NCBI GenBank assembly: GCA_036898135.1
Contig: CM072513.1
Span: 72,490,938-72,554,937, forward strand
DNA: 64,000 bases
Direction: 5' to 3'
Source: Oncomelania hupensis
Lineage: Eukaryota; Mollusca; Gastropoda; Littorinimorpha; Pomatiopsidae
Below are positions 45,939 to 57,511 of the stretch, piece after piece. The notes beneath the pieces were generated by a model that worked only from the letters and a program-made list of their open reading frames with translations, was not told where the DNA came from and did no database searches. Made by a program: the position numbers and the translations under genes. Every line of letters begins with the position of its first letter. Positions within the stretch are counted from its first letter, which is position 1.

Positions 45939-46161
45939 CTTCTTTTTGGTGTGTGTGGAGAGAGGGAATTTGATTCATTGGCGTAGGCGACTTTACAACA
46001 ATGGAAGTATAGAACGTAAAGCGATGACATAGCAGGCAATGGTTGGAAGCTGGTTTGACAGCCTGGAGTAGCGAAAACATAATAACATGACAAGCACACA
46101 AGCAAGCTCCTCCCTACTCCTTCTCATGAGAATATAAACCGAGGTCTAGTCTGGACATTCA

Positions 46162-46205
<44 letters not shown>
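46162..46205. repeat. Homopolymer tract of 44 G
   Basis: This is an uninterrupted G run just before the F2 tRNA head. F2 copies normally start with four G, so the run probably expanded from that point. Poly-Pro ORFs across it are artefacts. Confidence 0.95.
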
Positions 46206-46389
46206 CGGGTAGCTCAGTTGGTAGAGCGTCTTACTAGTAACCGAAAGGTACCTGGTTCGAATCCCGGATTGGCCAATGTGTGACCATATTATTTTCCCCT
46301 TACCATCAACTGGTTCGCTGGTGTCAGAATAATGTGACCAGTAATCGCCTATACGCTTCGGTGTCGTGTGACTATAATCTACAGTTACA
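46206..46389 (+). mobile_element. F2 tRNA-derived SINE, diverged
   Basis: It has the A box 'tagctcagttgg' and B box 'ggttcgaatcc' with a body similar to other F2 copies but with several substitutions and small indels. It is inserted in F3. Confidence 0.88.
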
Positions 46390-46490
46390 CTGGACATGCA
46401 CGCATTCTGCCGTGCGGTCTATAATGATCCTGACGCTCGTGTTCCTAGACGGGTGAGGGCCAGCTACATAATACACCCACAAATAACGCC

Positions 46491-46839
46491 CTAAGTGCCG
46501 CGGGTAGCATCCCCTGGGTTTTGAGAACTTCGGCTTCCACGCCGGAGAAACTAATAAATTAAAAACCACAGAGCACGAGCCATTTTACTCAAGACTCGAC
46601 AATCATGACGGAATCCCAACAGCAACACGCAGAAAATGAAAGGAGGGAAGGAGGAGAACAAGGGGGAAACAATCCATTTCCGAACACTAGCCCAGCAGTA
46701 ATTATCTCCTCTTTCCATCTGCATGTGGCCACGTGATCCCGTTAACTGAGCTGTGAATGGCAGACATCAAAGACTGACTGGTACTCAGTTTCACCCAGCT
46801 GCGCTCTTCGTAAACAGTAAAATATTTGAGACGCGCGGA

Positions 46840-46904
<65 letters not shown>

Positions 46905-47084
46905 TTTTAAAATATATATATAAATAACAGGAAAAGCGATGATTTTTGCCTCCTGGTACGATAATGGCATTTTTCTCGGAGTGGGTCCGGGGTCAAGTCC
47001 CTCAAATAAAGCGGTAAGAAATGCACTTAAGGTTAGCAAACCGCGAAAGGACAATACTTACTATATACATCAGAGCACACGACT
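46491..47084. other. Intergenic DNA with (AAT)n
   Basis: An (AAT)n microsatellite runs from 46841 to 46905. Nothing else was recognised. Confidence 0.7.
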
Positions 47085-47222
47085 TGTGTGAGTGCGTCTT
47101 GGGCGACGTGGGTTCGAATCCTGACTTCAGCAAACTATTGTGCGATTGCTGGATATTACGGGCCAGCGCCTTGAGAAGCTCTCTGAGCTTGTAAGCGCGC
47201 TATATAAGAGAAATCTTTCTTT
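47085..47222 (+). mobile_element. tRNA-related SINE fragment
   Basis: It has a B-box-like 'gtgggttcgaatcct' near 47110 and a 3' end 'agcgcgctatataagagaaa' with a T-rich tail. 'gccagcgccttgagaagct' links it to the F3 3' segment. Confidence 0.7.
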
Positions 47223-48978
47223 TACATCAGGCACAAATTTCACAAAAAATATAAGTACATAAAACCACTTGCATCAGAAGAGGGAAAAACAGCTAGGTCT
47301 ATCCTATTATTTCACCATCTCTCGGAGGATCCCATCTGATAAGGATGTGCAAGATGCTTTCAATAACTCCAACCCCACCCCCTTTTTTGGGGCGAGATTA
47401 TTTACACCTTGCGTTTCCCAGTTTTAGTCTCCCTTTATTCACAAACTTAAAAAAAAAAGTTTTTAATGCCTGTTAATGCATTTATCTACCGGATATTAGA
47501 CATGTAATACTATTGAGCATCTACCTGAGCTACTGTAGTGAGATGCAACCTGACCAGCATAAAAGTTCGTTTGATGTCCTAATAGTCCAGCGTGTTCTGC
47601 AAGCTATACGACCAATGTCCCATTACTGTCGACAGCTACGACAACACAGCTAATAAAAGGCACACCTGTATGTAATGGGACGCTGTCGTGTTCACGTGAT
47701 CGTGATACGCCATTGATAGTGATCACTGCTTCAAGGCGCCGCCTGAGGAGGCACTGCTGGATCCATCACAGAACTATAATTGTTTGGTTGTGATAGCAGC
47801 ACTGAGATGTTATAGATTTGTGGATAGGCAAATCAGAACTACTGGCATATAATGGCATGGATAACTAGCTTGCCATGTCAAGCCGCCGTACACACACACG
47901 CACACACCCACCAACACGCACACATCATTTGCAAAACATCATAACTGGGTTTATTTATGGATGTAGGAATCGGAGAGGGTTGTTTGTTTTTACGAAAAGC
48001 ACAAATATCATCGAAAACATGTAAAAACCTGATGAACGATGCATAGGTCGACTTTTCTTCAAAACTTGCCCGAACGGTGGGGCTGGATTTACCCCGTCCC
48101 GGATAGAGCACTCCCTTGTACTACAACTGCAGTCCCATGCACTAAAAGAGCTGAGTACTTAGAAAAAAATGGGGTCCTGGAAAAAAGTGGGGTCCTGGCA
48201 AATGAACCCATTTGTAGGTAAGAAAAGAAAGGTAAGGTCTGGTACCCATTCGACCAGACTACCCGACGCTTACTCTTTGGCCTCTATATTAGGCTCTGCC
48301 GCTGTGCAAAAAAATCACACTGTACACCGCTTTACGCCACCCTGCCCGCCCTTTCCGGATATATTTCTTCTTATTCTTCTTAGTCCAGTAATGTCCCTCT
48401 GTCATACTCGGCATTTACTGACATGTAAGAGGGTAATTTCTATTTTGTAGGGGTCCGCTGCGGGTTTCTTCACTGGACACATAAAAGGAACGAGTGAGTA
48501 TGAATACGAAGATTTGTTTGTACTCGCCTTGTTTATATAGTAATTTCATACTTGCTTCAAGTTCGGTGCCATCGTCTAGATTGAAAATAAAATAAAACGT
48601 GTCTCTGTTTCATTGTTAGAGGGATCTGTTAGCCTTCAGCCAGTGCTGTTTAATCTAAAATATTCTGAAAGGTTTCCCAATACCTTCTATAGATTAGCAG
48701 TGAGGCAGACTGGGAAATAAAATAAGGATTTGCTGCATGTGGAGTTGTATTGTGCAAACCGCTGTATTGTGGAAACAACGAATGGTTTTTCCTTTAGACC
48801 TACAACTGTTCTTCGGCCCTTTACGGTTCCAGACCGTTCTTCATAGCGCTCAGTAGCTAAATAGTTGTGTAAATCAAGACTGCAGCTAATCCTCAAATCT
48901 TGTAACCAGCGGCATAGACTATAGTGGTCCAGAGGCGAAAGTAAGCCTTGGCTGGGCTCAGCTACGCAGTATGATCGT
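47223..48978. other. Unassigned intergenic DNA
   Basis: No coding region was recognised. A diverged relative of the 182-bp unit at 49118 may be present near 47770-47820. Confidence 0.45.
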
Positions 48979-48980
48979 GC

Positions 48981-49047
<67 letters not shown>
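48979..49047. repeat. (ATT)n microsatellite
   Basis: About 23 units. Poly-Asn and poly-Ile frames here are artefacts. Confidence 0.97.
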
Positions 49048-49049
<2 letters not shown>

Positions 49050-49117
49050 AATTATTGTTTGATCCTTGACGCTGTCCACACAATGCATACATATATTTAT
49101 ATACAAAGTTTTGGGTA

Positions 49118-49480
49118 GTGATAACTGCTGAGATGTTAGATTTCAATGCTGAAAAGATGCATTGATCAAATACGCCATGGCGATTTTAACTGTTCACTTT
49201 TGGAAATATCGTCAATAGTAGGATCACTAGATCTAAACAGAGATTGCTAGTTGTTTAATTCATCGCAATCTGTTTTATATAATTGTTTGGTTGTGCAGTG
49301 TGATAGCTGCTGAGATTTTAGATTTAAATGTTGAAAAGCTGCATTGATCAAATACGCCATAGTGATTTTAACTGTTCATTGTTGGAGGTATCGTCATTGG
49401 TGAGGCCTACTAGATCTGAAATAGATAACGAATTGTCTGATTCCTCTCCATCTGCCATTGTTTGGTTGCAATAGCGGTAA
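49118..49480 (+). repeat. Tandem duplication, 182-bp unit
   Basis: The unit starting at 49118 is repeated at 49300 with about 85-90% identity by eye over 'gctgcattgatcaaatacgcc' flanks. A third, poorer match may follow. The origin is unknown. Confidence 0.8.
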
Positions 49481-50689
49481 TTAGATTTTAGTAGAAAAAT
49501 GAAACTTATTGTGATACGCTATCGATTGCTGCCTAACCACTCTTTATTTTATTTGAACCACTGCGTGATACTATTTTTAAAGACACGCCGCCTGTTGGGA
49601 CATCTAAGAACTGTTCGCCTTTGACCCACGCAAGAGCGACGGTATGTGTGATTCAGCCATCATAAAGCACTTAAGTTTCGTTCTCTAGTAATACACCACA
49701 CCATTGCACCTCCATTAATATTCGCTCATTAGAAGACACTGTAGCACCGCATAACACAACAATAATTATATTAACGACCTGCGTTCCTCTCTCGTAGTGT
49801 GACTGCGCCTTTCGTCAGCTTGGGAGCTTTTCACCCGAACAGCACCATCCGCACAATGGAAATATTATGGACGATACGCCCTCTTGGGCTAAAATCATGT
49901 CTAGAAGATCAAAGAAAGCGATGTAAGGATGTTGATGCGATGCTGTGATCAGAAATGATGACACAAGAGTATCGGAGAGTCTCGGGATCTCGCTTTTAAG
50001 AAAATTTCAGATGCTTTTATTGAGAATGAGCAGGGCGAGGAGGTTTTTTTAAATGTATCAATTTTGTTTCCTCAAGTCTCAAATACCCCGGATGTACTGG
50101 TCAAGAACTACTCATTAGTGAGGTGCAAGGGGAGATGATTAGCGTCCCTTTAACCGCCCACTCGCACGTGGAGTACTGTCCCCTTGCCTAGTAAAGCGCG
50201 TGACTAGCTTCCCCTGCTGCGATGTCATTTGGCTTGCAGGGTTCAGTTTAACAGGGACCAAGGACCTAACGCCCTCAAAACGAGTTTTTTTTTTTTTTTT
50301 AAAAACGTAACAAATCCTTTTTGTGGAAAATTTTGTCTAGAACAGTTGTTACCAACAAGGTCATGTTTACATTTTAGAGTTAACATTATTGTTATATGGC
50401 AGAAACATTATTGTTATATGGCAGAAAATCTTCAACTTTACGCTACCGTTTGTCCGCCCAACACTTGAATGTAGGCTGGAATTCAATGGCTGATGTAATA
50501 AACGCCGGATGTTATTTTTTCACACTTTTGAAAGAATCTAATTTAACGTAATGTATTGTGGTTTCTTCTGTTTTATTTGTAAATGTTGGTTTGTACTTAT
50601 TTATTTATGTAATAATTTTGGTTGTAGTTTCAGACTGTCTTGAAATACTTTCAAATTGTCGGGTAGGAGGTAGAGGAATGGGGGAGGGA
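49481..50689. other. Unassigned intergenic DNA
   Basis: A small direct repeat of 25 bp ('acattattgttatatggcag' twice) lies at 50376-50426. No gene was recognised. Confidence 0.5.
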
Positions 50690-51370
50690 GGGAGTGGAGG
50701 GTGGAAGGAATCAGAACGAATCATATTTCGGTCCGTCGGTCCGCTGGAAGCGATATCTCATGAATCACTGTACTGATTTTGACCAACCATCATAGGAATA
50801 ATACCTATGTTAGTGTAGTGGCCTGCCTCCTGTTCCGTCACACTTGCTCTACCTCAAAGGTCCAGGTTTGTTGCTAAACACGTTTTGCTCAATATCTTAA
50901 AAAAACGGCTAAAGCGATTTTATTGAGTTTTGGTATACAGCTGGTAAAGGTAAAGGTAAAGGTTAAAGGTAGTCCCATAGCCTTGTGGCTGTAGGGGAGC
51001 GTGATGTTGGAGATCACACTTATCTTGGGCCAGCGTAATGAGGGTGATGCCCATCTCTCTCCCTCGCTGCTTTACCTTCCCCACCCTTAAGAGAGTAGGT
51101 ACTCAGTCACAGTTGAGTCAATTGGGGCGTTGTTATTTGTCGCTTCACGTTTACCTTTGCGGTCACCCATCCAAGTGCTAACCGCACCGGACGGTGCTTA
51201 ACTTGCGACACAGTAGCGAGTGCTCCAACCACTGCGCTATCCGACACCCTACATACAGCTGGACCTACTTCAAATCATGGGCCAGCGGTTGGGTCAGTCG
51301 GTCGTTCCGTCGCTGGGAATGTAACTTTTGTGTTCAAAACACGCGTTTTGCCTTATCTCAAGGATAACTG
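50690..51370. repeat. Older repeat serving as target for later insertions
   Basis: The segments 'gaatcagaacgaatcatatt', 'cggtccgtcggtccgct' and 'acctacttcaaatcatggg' recur in diverged form at 25600-25765 and, on the minus strand, near 63600-63650. The SINE at 50945 and the LTR element at 51371 are both inserted in it. Confidence 0.6.
50945..51252 (-). mobile_element. tRNA-5S rRNA chimeric SINE
   Basis: On the minus strand the 5' end reads 'tagcgcagtggttggagcac', like a tRNA A-box region. It then passes into 5S rRNA-like sequence: 'aagttaagcaccgtccgg' and 'tagcacttggatgggtgacc' match the central and 3' part of animal 5S rRNA. The 3' end is a (CTTTAC)n tail (plus strand 'ggtaaaggtaaagg'). 'atacagctgg' at 50935-50944 and 51253-51262 is a perfect 10-bp target duplication. 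Confidence 0.85.
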
Positions 51371-52262
51371 TGTGGCAGAGTCGTGTTTTGTGCATATGTA
51401 TGTATGTTTGCAAGTGTGTGTCAATGTAATGTAATCTGTGTTGATAGCTGTGCTGTCAACAGTTCTTTCAACACTATACTTATAGGGCCCGTTCTGTATA
51501 GTTATGTAAACCACCTGTGGCAGAGTCGTGTTTTGAGTATATACGCATTTCCTGTTAGGCTCACGGTTTGTGCGGCCGTTTTGTGTTTTTGGGAAATTCT
51601 TTTGTAAACCTCTCATCTCACTGACGAGGTAAGCTATTAATTTTGTATAATATTATCAGTTATTTTGTAATATTGATAATGTATTTGTAGTAATTATATT
51701 ATTTGCTAAGAATAGTTTTTGCCAGTTTTTAGTAAAGAATGTTGAGCCATATAAATGTGCAATGACAACTTCATTCACTGTTATGATTAGTGTTACTTTG
51801 AATATATCTACTTTGATTATTTGGTTATCCTTGTTCGTGTTATTTATATTTTGATATTAAATATGTACAGTGTTTATCATATCATTTTGATATGAGCGAT
51901 GATGTAGGGAATTATGTATTATAATGGTGGCTCAAAGTATTTATTTTTGGAATATCGATAACATGTGATGCATACCCCTTTCGTTTGCATTGGAAATAGT
52001 AAGGATTTAACTATTCGAATGTTTAATGTTCATTTAGCTTATACCATTGTATTATTTGATTGTTTCAGAGGTTGTTTTCTTCTATTTTCCCTTTATTTGG
52101 AGGATTTACTTCAATAGCGAACCATTGCAACATAACGACACTGCTTGTCCTGTGTGGCTTTGTTTATTTCCATCCTCATCTCCATCCTTCCTCATCTCAC
52201 CTGCCACTCTACTACGCACCAAAACCCACGAGGGGTTCCCTTCTGACCCCAGCCCTTTAACA
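51371..52262 (+). repeat. 5' LTR
   Basis: The LTR runs TG to CA, 892 bp. The first 20 bp, 'tgtggcagagtcgtgttttg', recurs internally at 51516-51535. A TATA-like 'catataaatg' lies at about 51748. Confidence 0.93.
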
Positions 52263-52263
52263 A

Positions 52264-52277
52264 TGGCGCCCAACGTG
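52264..52277 (+). promoter_or_regulatory. Primer-binding site, tRNA-Lys type
   Basis: 'tggcgcccaacgtg' is complementary to the 3' end of animal tRNA-Lys(CUU), starting from its CCA. It lies one base after the LTR, as expected for priming of minus-strand DNA. Confidence 0.85.
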
Positions 52278-52753
52278 TTTCGCGTCGGCGGTGGATGAGG
52301 ACTGCAGCAACGACAACTACGCCAGCGACAGCGACAACAGCTGAGCCAGCTCCGCCATCAACATCGGTGACCTCATCTATCATCGTTGACTTTATAATAT
52401 CAACTACTATAGAAAGAGAACTTTGTGCTTATAGTGCATAACTTTAGAGCCTTTCCAGTGACTTTGCAGAACATTTTATTATCTTTGTGCATTGAAAGAA
52501 CTTTGAATTTTAGCGGTGCATTCTTTGAACCTCCAATGTTAGAAACGACAGTGACTTAATCGTTTTGTGCCATCTTCGAAAACAATTTTAGTTTTATTGA
52601 TAGTGTGGTGGACTTTTTTTAGTTTAATTCTCTGCAGTGACTGACTTTATTGTTCAGATTTCGGAGTGATGAGTTATCCTGTTTAACTTTGACGCCCAGT
52701 GACAGTAATTTTAGTTGATCTTTGACTACACGGTAATTATTTCCGGATACGTC

Positions 52754-53284
52754 ATGGCCACTGGTGGGGAAGATGTTGAGGAAGTGACCTTCACAGAAGA
52801 AGAAACACGGACACTCGAAAAGCTGTTCAGCACTTTAGGTGCAAAGCCAAAGATTAAATCAAAAGAAGGTTTAAGACAGTGGATGGCCAGCCTCACTTCT
52901 TTGCCTAGTCAAGATCATTCGTCGAATGATGCAGCAGTAACCGCCGCCAGCAGCCATGAACAGGTGTCACAGGCGCCTATCGCCAATGGCACCGCCAGCG
53001 CTTTGACTACCAGCAGTGGCAGTGCTATTACTACCACGACCCAGTCCACTGCTACGCCCATCATCGTTGCTGGTCGCAAGCCATGGCTCGTCAAGTTCGG
53101 CGGTGATGACGGCTACGATCTGTGGCGTTATCAGCTCACCATTTCCAGCAGCCCCAATGCAGCGAGGTCCATGAAGGTTTTGACGCCAACGAGTTGGTCG
53201 GCACTGCCAACGAAACCTTGGTGGCGGTTGAAGGCACCACCACACCAGCCCTACTGGACACTGGTTCCTCCGTCTCCACGGTGA
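52754..53284 (+). pseudogene. gag remnant (N-terminal part only)
   Basis: This begins at an ATG in good context ('gtcatggcc', 52754), chosen over the upstream ATG at 52715. The first residues form an acidic Glu/Thr-rich N-terminus, then a Ser/Ala/Thr-rich linker, then 'KPWLVKFGGDDGYDLWRYQL', which resembles the start of a Ty3/Gypsy capsid domain. Capsid sequence stops after about 10 more residues. The frame then runs into sequence that belongs, in another frame, to the protease region. No CCHC zinc knuckle is present, and the distance from ATG to protease is about 170 codons, where related elements have 350 or more. I infer an internal deletion with its junction at about 53145-53185, which also shifted the frame. 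The product would lack most of the capsid and all of the nucleocapsid. Confidence 0.75.
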
Positions 53285-54954
53285 GCGAGAACTTTTATAA
53301 ATCCAACTTGGCCCACTTGTCGCTCCACGACGTCAGTGGACTTCTGCAGGTGGAGTGCGCGGACGGCAACCCACTTCTCTACAGTGGTTACGTGAAGGCC
53401 GAAGTGACTGTGTCTGGACTCCACCCCGGCAAGTCCTTCCCCTGTCTACTGCTAGTGGTGCGCGACACCAAATACAACAGTCTGACCCCGGTACTACTTG
53501 GCACTAACTTTTTGACCCGAGTGGCTGGTGACTGTCAGGAACACCTCGGCACGCAGTACCTACAGCGAATTTCCCACCAGACAGCCTGGTACCTAGCCCT
53601 TCGCTGCGTTGCTTTGAGAGAAAGACAGTTAACCAAGAACCATTGCCACATCGCCGTGGTACGGTCTGCTGAGACGGTGCGCAAGACTGTGCAACCGAAC
53701 GAGATGGTCACACTCAAGGGAGTTATCGACAAGTGTCAGCCGTACCACACTACATGCGCTTTGCTGCAACCACTTGACAACGTGAACCCCGACTTAGACC
53801 TGACTCCTACCCTCGTGTCATACAGCGGGAGGACTGCAGGCCTGATCGACGTGACTTTCGCGAACCTGTCCACCCACACCGTGACATTGAACCCTAGAGC
53901 CTTGCTGTGTGAGATTCAGCCTGTTGACATAACGTGCCTGGAAGATTTGCCGCAGCCAGAGAAGGACAGTCTGTTAAGCGAACTTAACATCGAGACCAGC
54001 AGATTGACTCCCGACCAGAGAAAACGAGGTATCCAACTCATCTTGGAACACGAAGACTTGTTCGCCAGGTCAGAGGCTGATGTTGGACTGTACTCCAGAG
54101 TCAAGCACCGCATTGATCTTCGCAACCCGATGCCATTCAAGCAGAAACATCGGATGATCCCACCGTCTATGCTTGACGAGGTTCGTTCGCATATCCAGCA
54201 GCTCTTGACCACAGGTGTCATACGTCGCTCCCACAGCCCCTGGTCTTCTAACATAGTTCTGGCGCGCAGAAAAGATGGACGTTTACGGCTGTGCACGGAC
54301 TTCCGACAGCTGAACGAGCGCACGGTAAAGGACTCATATGCGTTGCCTCGAGTCGAAGAGATCCTGGACTGTTTAGCCGGCTCCGATTACTTCAGTGTCT
54401 TGGACATGAAATCGGGCGACTACCAGGTCGAGATCGAAGAACAGCACAAGGAAAGGACGGCGTTTACGGTTGGCCCTTTGGGGTTTTATGAATACAACCG
54501 CCTACCATTTGGCCTTACCAACAGTCCAGCGACCTATCAGAGACTGATGGAAGACATTCTTGGAGACTTGCACATGAAGATATGTCTGATCTATCTTGAT
54601 GACATTATTATTTTTGCTCGTACCTACGAAGAGCATATAGAGCGCTTGCAGCAAGTCTTCAAGAGGATAAGAGACGCTGGACTGAAGCTCGCGCCTAAGA
54701 AGTGCAAGTTCTTCCATGAGCGAGTGGTGTACGTTGGCCATCAAGTTTCACACGACGGCGTTTCACCCGATCCGGAGAAGCTTGCTTGCATTCGCAACTG
54801 GCCGGCACCGAAGACCCCTGAAGACGTGCGGCGGTTCCTTGGGTTCGCGGGGGTACTACCGCAAATTTGTGAAGGACTTCGCCAAGACTGCAGCGCCGTT
54901 GTCAGTCCTGATGCCTACACCCGCCAAGAAGAAAGGAGGCCGCAAGAAGACTGA
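53122..54954 (+). pseudogene. pol: pol, 5' part: protease and reverse transcriptase
   Basis: This frame holds the aspartic protease, with active site DTGS at residues 46-49 (53257-53268), followed by the flap and 'PVLLGTNFL' region. The RT starts near 54130: 'LCTDFRQLNERTVKDSYALP' (about 54289-54348), 'FSVLDMKSGDYQVEI', 'RTAFTVGPLGFYEYNRLPFG' and the catalytic YLDD at 54592-54603, with both aspartates intact. The thumb follows. It is read in a different frame from the gag remnant. The first Met at 53122 is an artefact of the gag deletion and not a natural start. Real RT sequence stops at the G5 run at 54849-54853; the last 34 codons are out of frame. The polyprotein would normally be cut by its own protease. 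Confidence 0.85.
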
Positions 54955-57511
54955 CGTGAAGCCGAAGCCGTGGACTTGGGGCACTGCAGAGCAGACGGCG
55001 TTCGACGCTTTGAAGACCGCCTTGTTGTCGCCGCCTGTCCTGGGTTACGCGGACTTCACCAAGCCGTTCGAGCTTCACACGGACGCTTCAGCACTGGGCC
55101 TTGGCGCGATACTGTACCAAGTACAGGAAGGAGCCAAGCGAGTCATCGCGTACGCCAGCAGGTCTCTCGGGAAAGCAGAGAGGAACTATCCAGCTCACAA
55201 GCTAGAGTTCCTGGCACTCAAGTGGGCCGTGACCGACAAGTTCCGGGACTACCTGTACGGCGCGAAGTTCGTAGTTCACACAGACAACAACCCTCTGACG
55301 TACGTGCTGACTACCGCCAAGCTCGATGCAACTGGTCACCGTTGGCTTGCTGCGCTTTCGGCCTACGACTTCACGCTGAAGTACAAGCCCGGCGTGAAGA
55401 ATATGGATGCAGACACGTTATCAAGACTGACCCACAATACAGAGCTGACCCGTGAACAGGAGCAGGAGATTACGGCTGAAGCAGTACACACCATCTGCAG
55501 CAATATCTACAGCCCTGTTGTGGAGACGCACTGTCTGTCAGTTGAAGAGCTGCTTCATGTGGATGACCAGGACCTGACCCGGTACCGTGTGCAGGACGTC
55601 AGACGGGCTCAGAACTCCGATCCTCTCATCGGCGCCTGGATGACTTACCTACGAAGTGGAAAGAGGCCGGACCATCGCGTTTGCAACAAGCCAGAAGACG
55701 CCGCCATGTTACGCAGCTTTGACAATTTCAAGCTGAAGAGAGGGGCCATGTACCGTGAAGTTGCGAGTGACGGTGAGACTGTTTCCCAGTTAGTTCTACC
55801 CCAGTCCATGCTAAAAGAGGCGCTGACAGGCATCCACGATGACATCGGTCACCTGGGACGAGAGAGAACACTGGCACTGGCCAAAGAACGTTTTTGGTGG
55901 CCTGGAATGACCAAGGACGTTGAAGATTGGGTCCGCAACTGTCCCAGATGTTTGCGAAGGAAGGCTACTGGCAACACAGCCCCTTTGGTCAACATCGTCA
56001 CGAGCCAGCCGTTGGAGTTGGTGTGCATGGACTTTCTGTCGTTGGAGATGTCGTCTGGCGGGTATCAGCACGTTTTGGTGATCACCGACCACTTCACCAG
56101 GTACGCCCAAGCCATTCCCACACGCAATCAGACGGCTAGGACGACGGCAGAGGCCCTGTTCACCACTTTCATCTCCCACTACGGTTTTCCCAAGCGGCTC
56201 CACTCTGACCAGGGTGCCAACTTTGAGAGCCGTGTTGTCAGGGAGTTGTGCCAGATCACCGGCATCGAGAAGTCGAGGACGTCGCCGTACCATCCAATGG
56301 GCAACGGGATGACCGAGCGCTTCAATAGAACCCTTCTCGGTATGCTCGGCACTCTGGACACCGAGAAGAAGAAGTCCTGGCACAAGTACGTCGCATCCAT
56401 GGCTCACGCCTACAACTGCACGAGTCACGACAGTACCGGATTTTCCCCCTACTTTTTGATGTTTGGCCGCCATCCGAGACTGCCTGTAGACGTGGTGTTC
56501 GGGATCGAGCGCAACCCAGACAGCAAGTCCCGCACTGCTTACGCAGCAGAGTTGAAGGAGCGTCTCCAAGAGGCGTACAAAAAGGCGACAGAAGCGTCAG
56601 GGAAAGCGCGAGGCCGCCAGAAGTCAGCCTATGACAGTAGGGTGAGGGGAGCAACGCTTGAGACAGGAGACCGTGTGCTTGTGAGGGTGTTGGCCTTTGA
56701 AGGCAAGCACAAGTTGGCCAACCGTTGGGAGGATGGCGTCTACGTCGTGGCGTCCCAGCCTAACCCCGACGTTCCTGTCTACGTGGTCCACAGAGAAGAC
56801 GAGCCTACCCGACGTCGTACGCTGCACCGGAACTATCTGTTACCGGTCGGTGCGTTCCTGGGTACCAGAGATCATACGACAGACGCTACTGAGGACAAGA
56901 CCAGTCGCACGCGTTCACGAGGCCAGCCCCCCGGGAAGAGTGCATCCTCAGAGCCACATGAAGATACCGCTACCAGTTCCAGCTCAGAGGAAGAAGATGT
57001 GACAGCCATCGTGATACAGCCAGCTTCGGTTGCAGCGACACCCGCTACAGACAGGACGGAGAAAGCTGAGTCACGAGCTGACATTGACATCAGTGTGCCA
57101 CCAATTGACCCCCGCGGTGACGGCCACGAGGTGCCGGTTGGTGACGGGGCATCCGGCCATGATGGTGACGACCATCGACCCGAGGTAGGTCAACCGGACC
57201 AGCCCACGGAGGAAGCTGATGAAGAAGAAGAGGCAGAGAGCGGCCCAGAGACTGACGCTGACGAAGCTACGACACATGCAGTGTCTGAACCAGAGCCAGA
57301 GTCAGGGTCAGAGTCAGAAGAACAACAGCCGCAACGCCGCAGTAGACGAGAAAGGAGACCCCCTGATCGCTACCAAGCTGGAACATTCGTTGGTCAAGCT
57401 GACCAGCCAGAGTGGAAGATTAAGATGACTTATCTGACGAAATTACTAGAACCAGTACAGAATGTCAGCTCTGGTGATTTAGTTAGAATCGTAGAGTCAG
57501 TTTTTTCCTAG
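54854..57511 (+). pseudogene. pol: pol, 3' part: RNase H and integrase
   Basis: This continues pol in the next frame after the G5 run; the open frame extends back to 54716, but only sequence from about 54854 is pol-like. RNase H is marked by 'FELHTDASALGLGAILYQVQ' (about 55066-55125), 'KLEFLALKWAVTDKFRDYL' and 'HTDNNPLTYV'. The integrase zinc finger is HHCC type: 'GHLGRERTLALAKERFWWPG' and 'CPRCLRRK' (about 55844-55960). The catalytic triad is D at 56029, D at 56207 and E at 56315, with D-35-E spacing. A GPY/F-like module ('GDRVLVRVLAFEGKHKLANR', about 56668-56730) follows, without a chromodomain. The last 200 or so residues are acidic and Ser/Thr/Glu-rich, ending at TAG 57509-57511. All catalytic residues that I can check are intact. 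Confidence 0.88.

Larger units (their letters stand above)
45975..46490 (+). mobile_element. F3 SINE copy split by an F2 SINE
   Basis: The left piece 45975-46158 and right piece 46390-46490 are collinear with 35650-35860. The 8 bp 'ctggacat' is duplicated at the break (46151-46158 and 46390-46397). The 3' end of F3 is missing. Confidence 0.8.

Noticed and set aside
55811..56569. 252-codon minus-strand ORF
   Set aside because: It is the antisense shadow of the integrase coding region.
57071..57511. Possible env-like ORF after integrase
   Set aside because: The region is the acidic low-complexity C-terminal tail of pol, in frame with integrase, without signal peptide or membrane segment.
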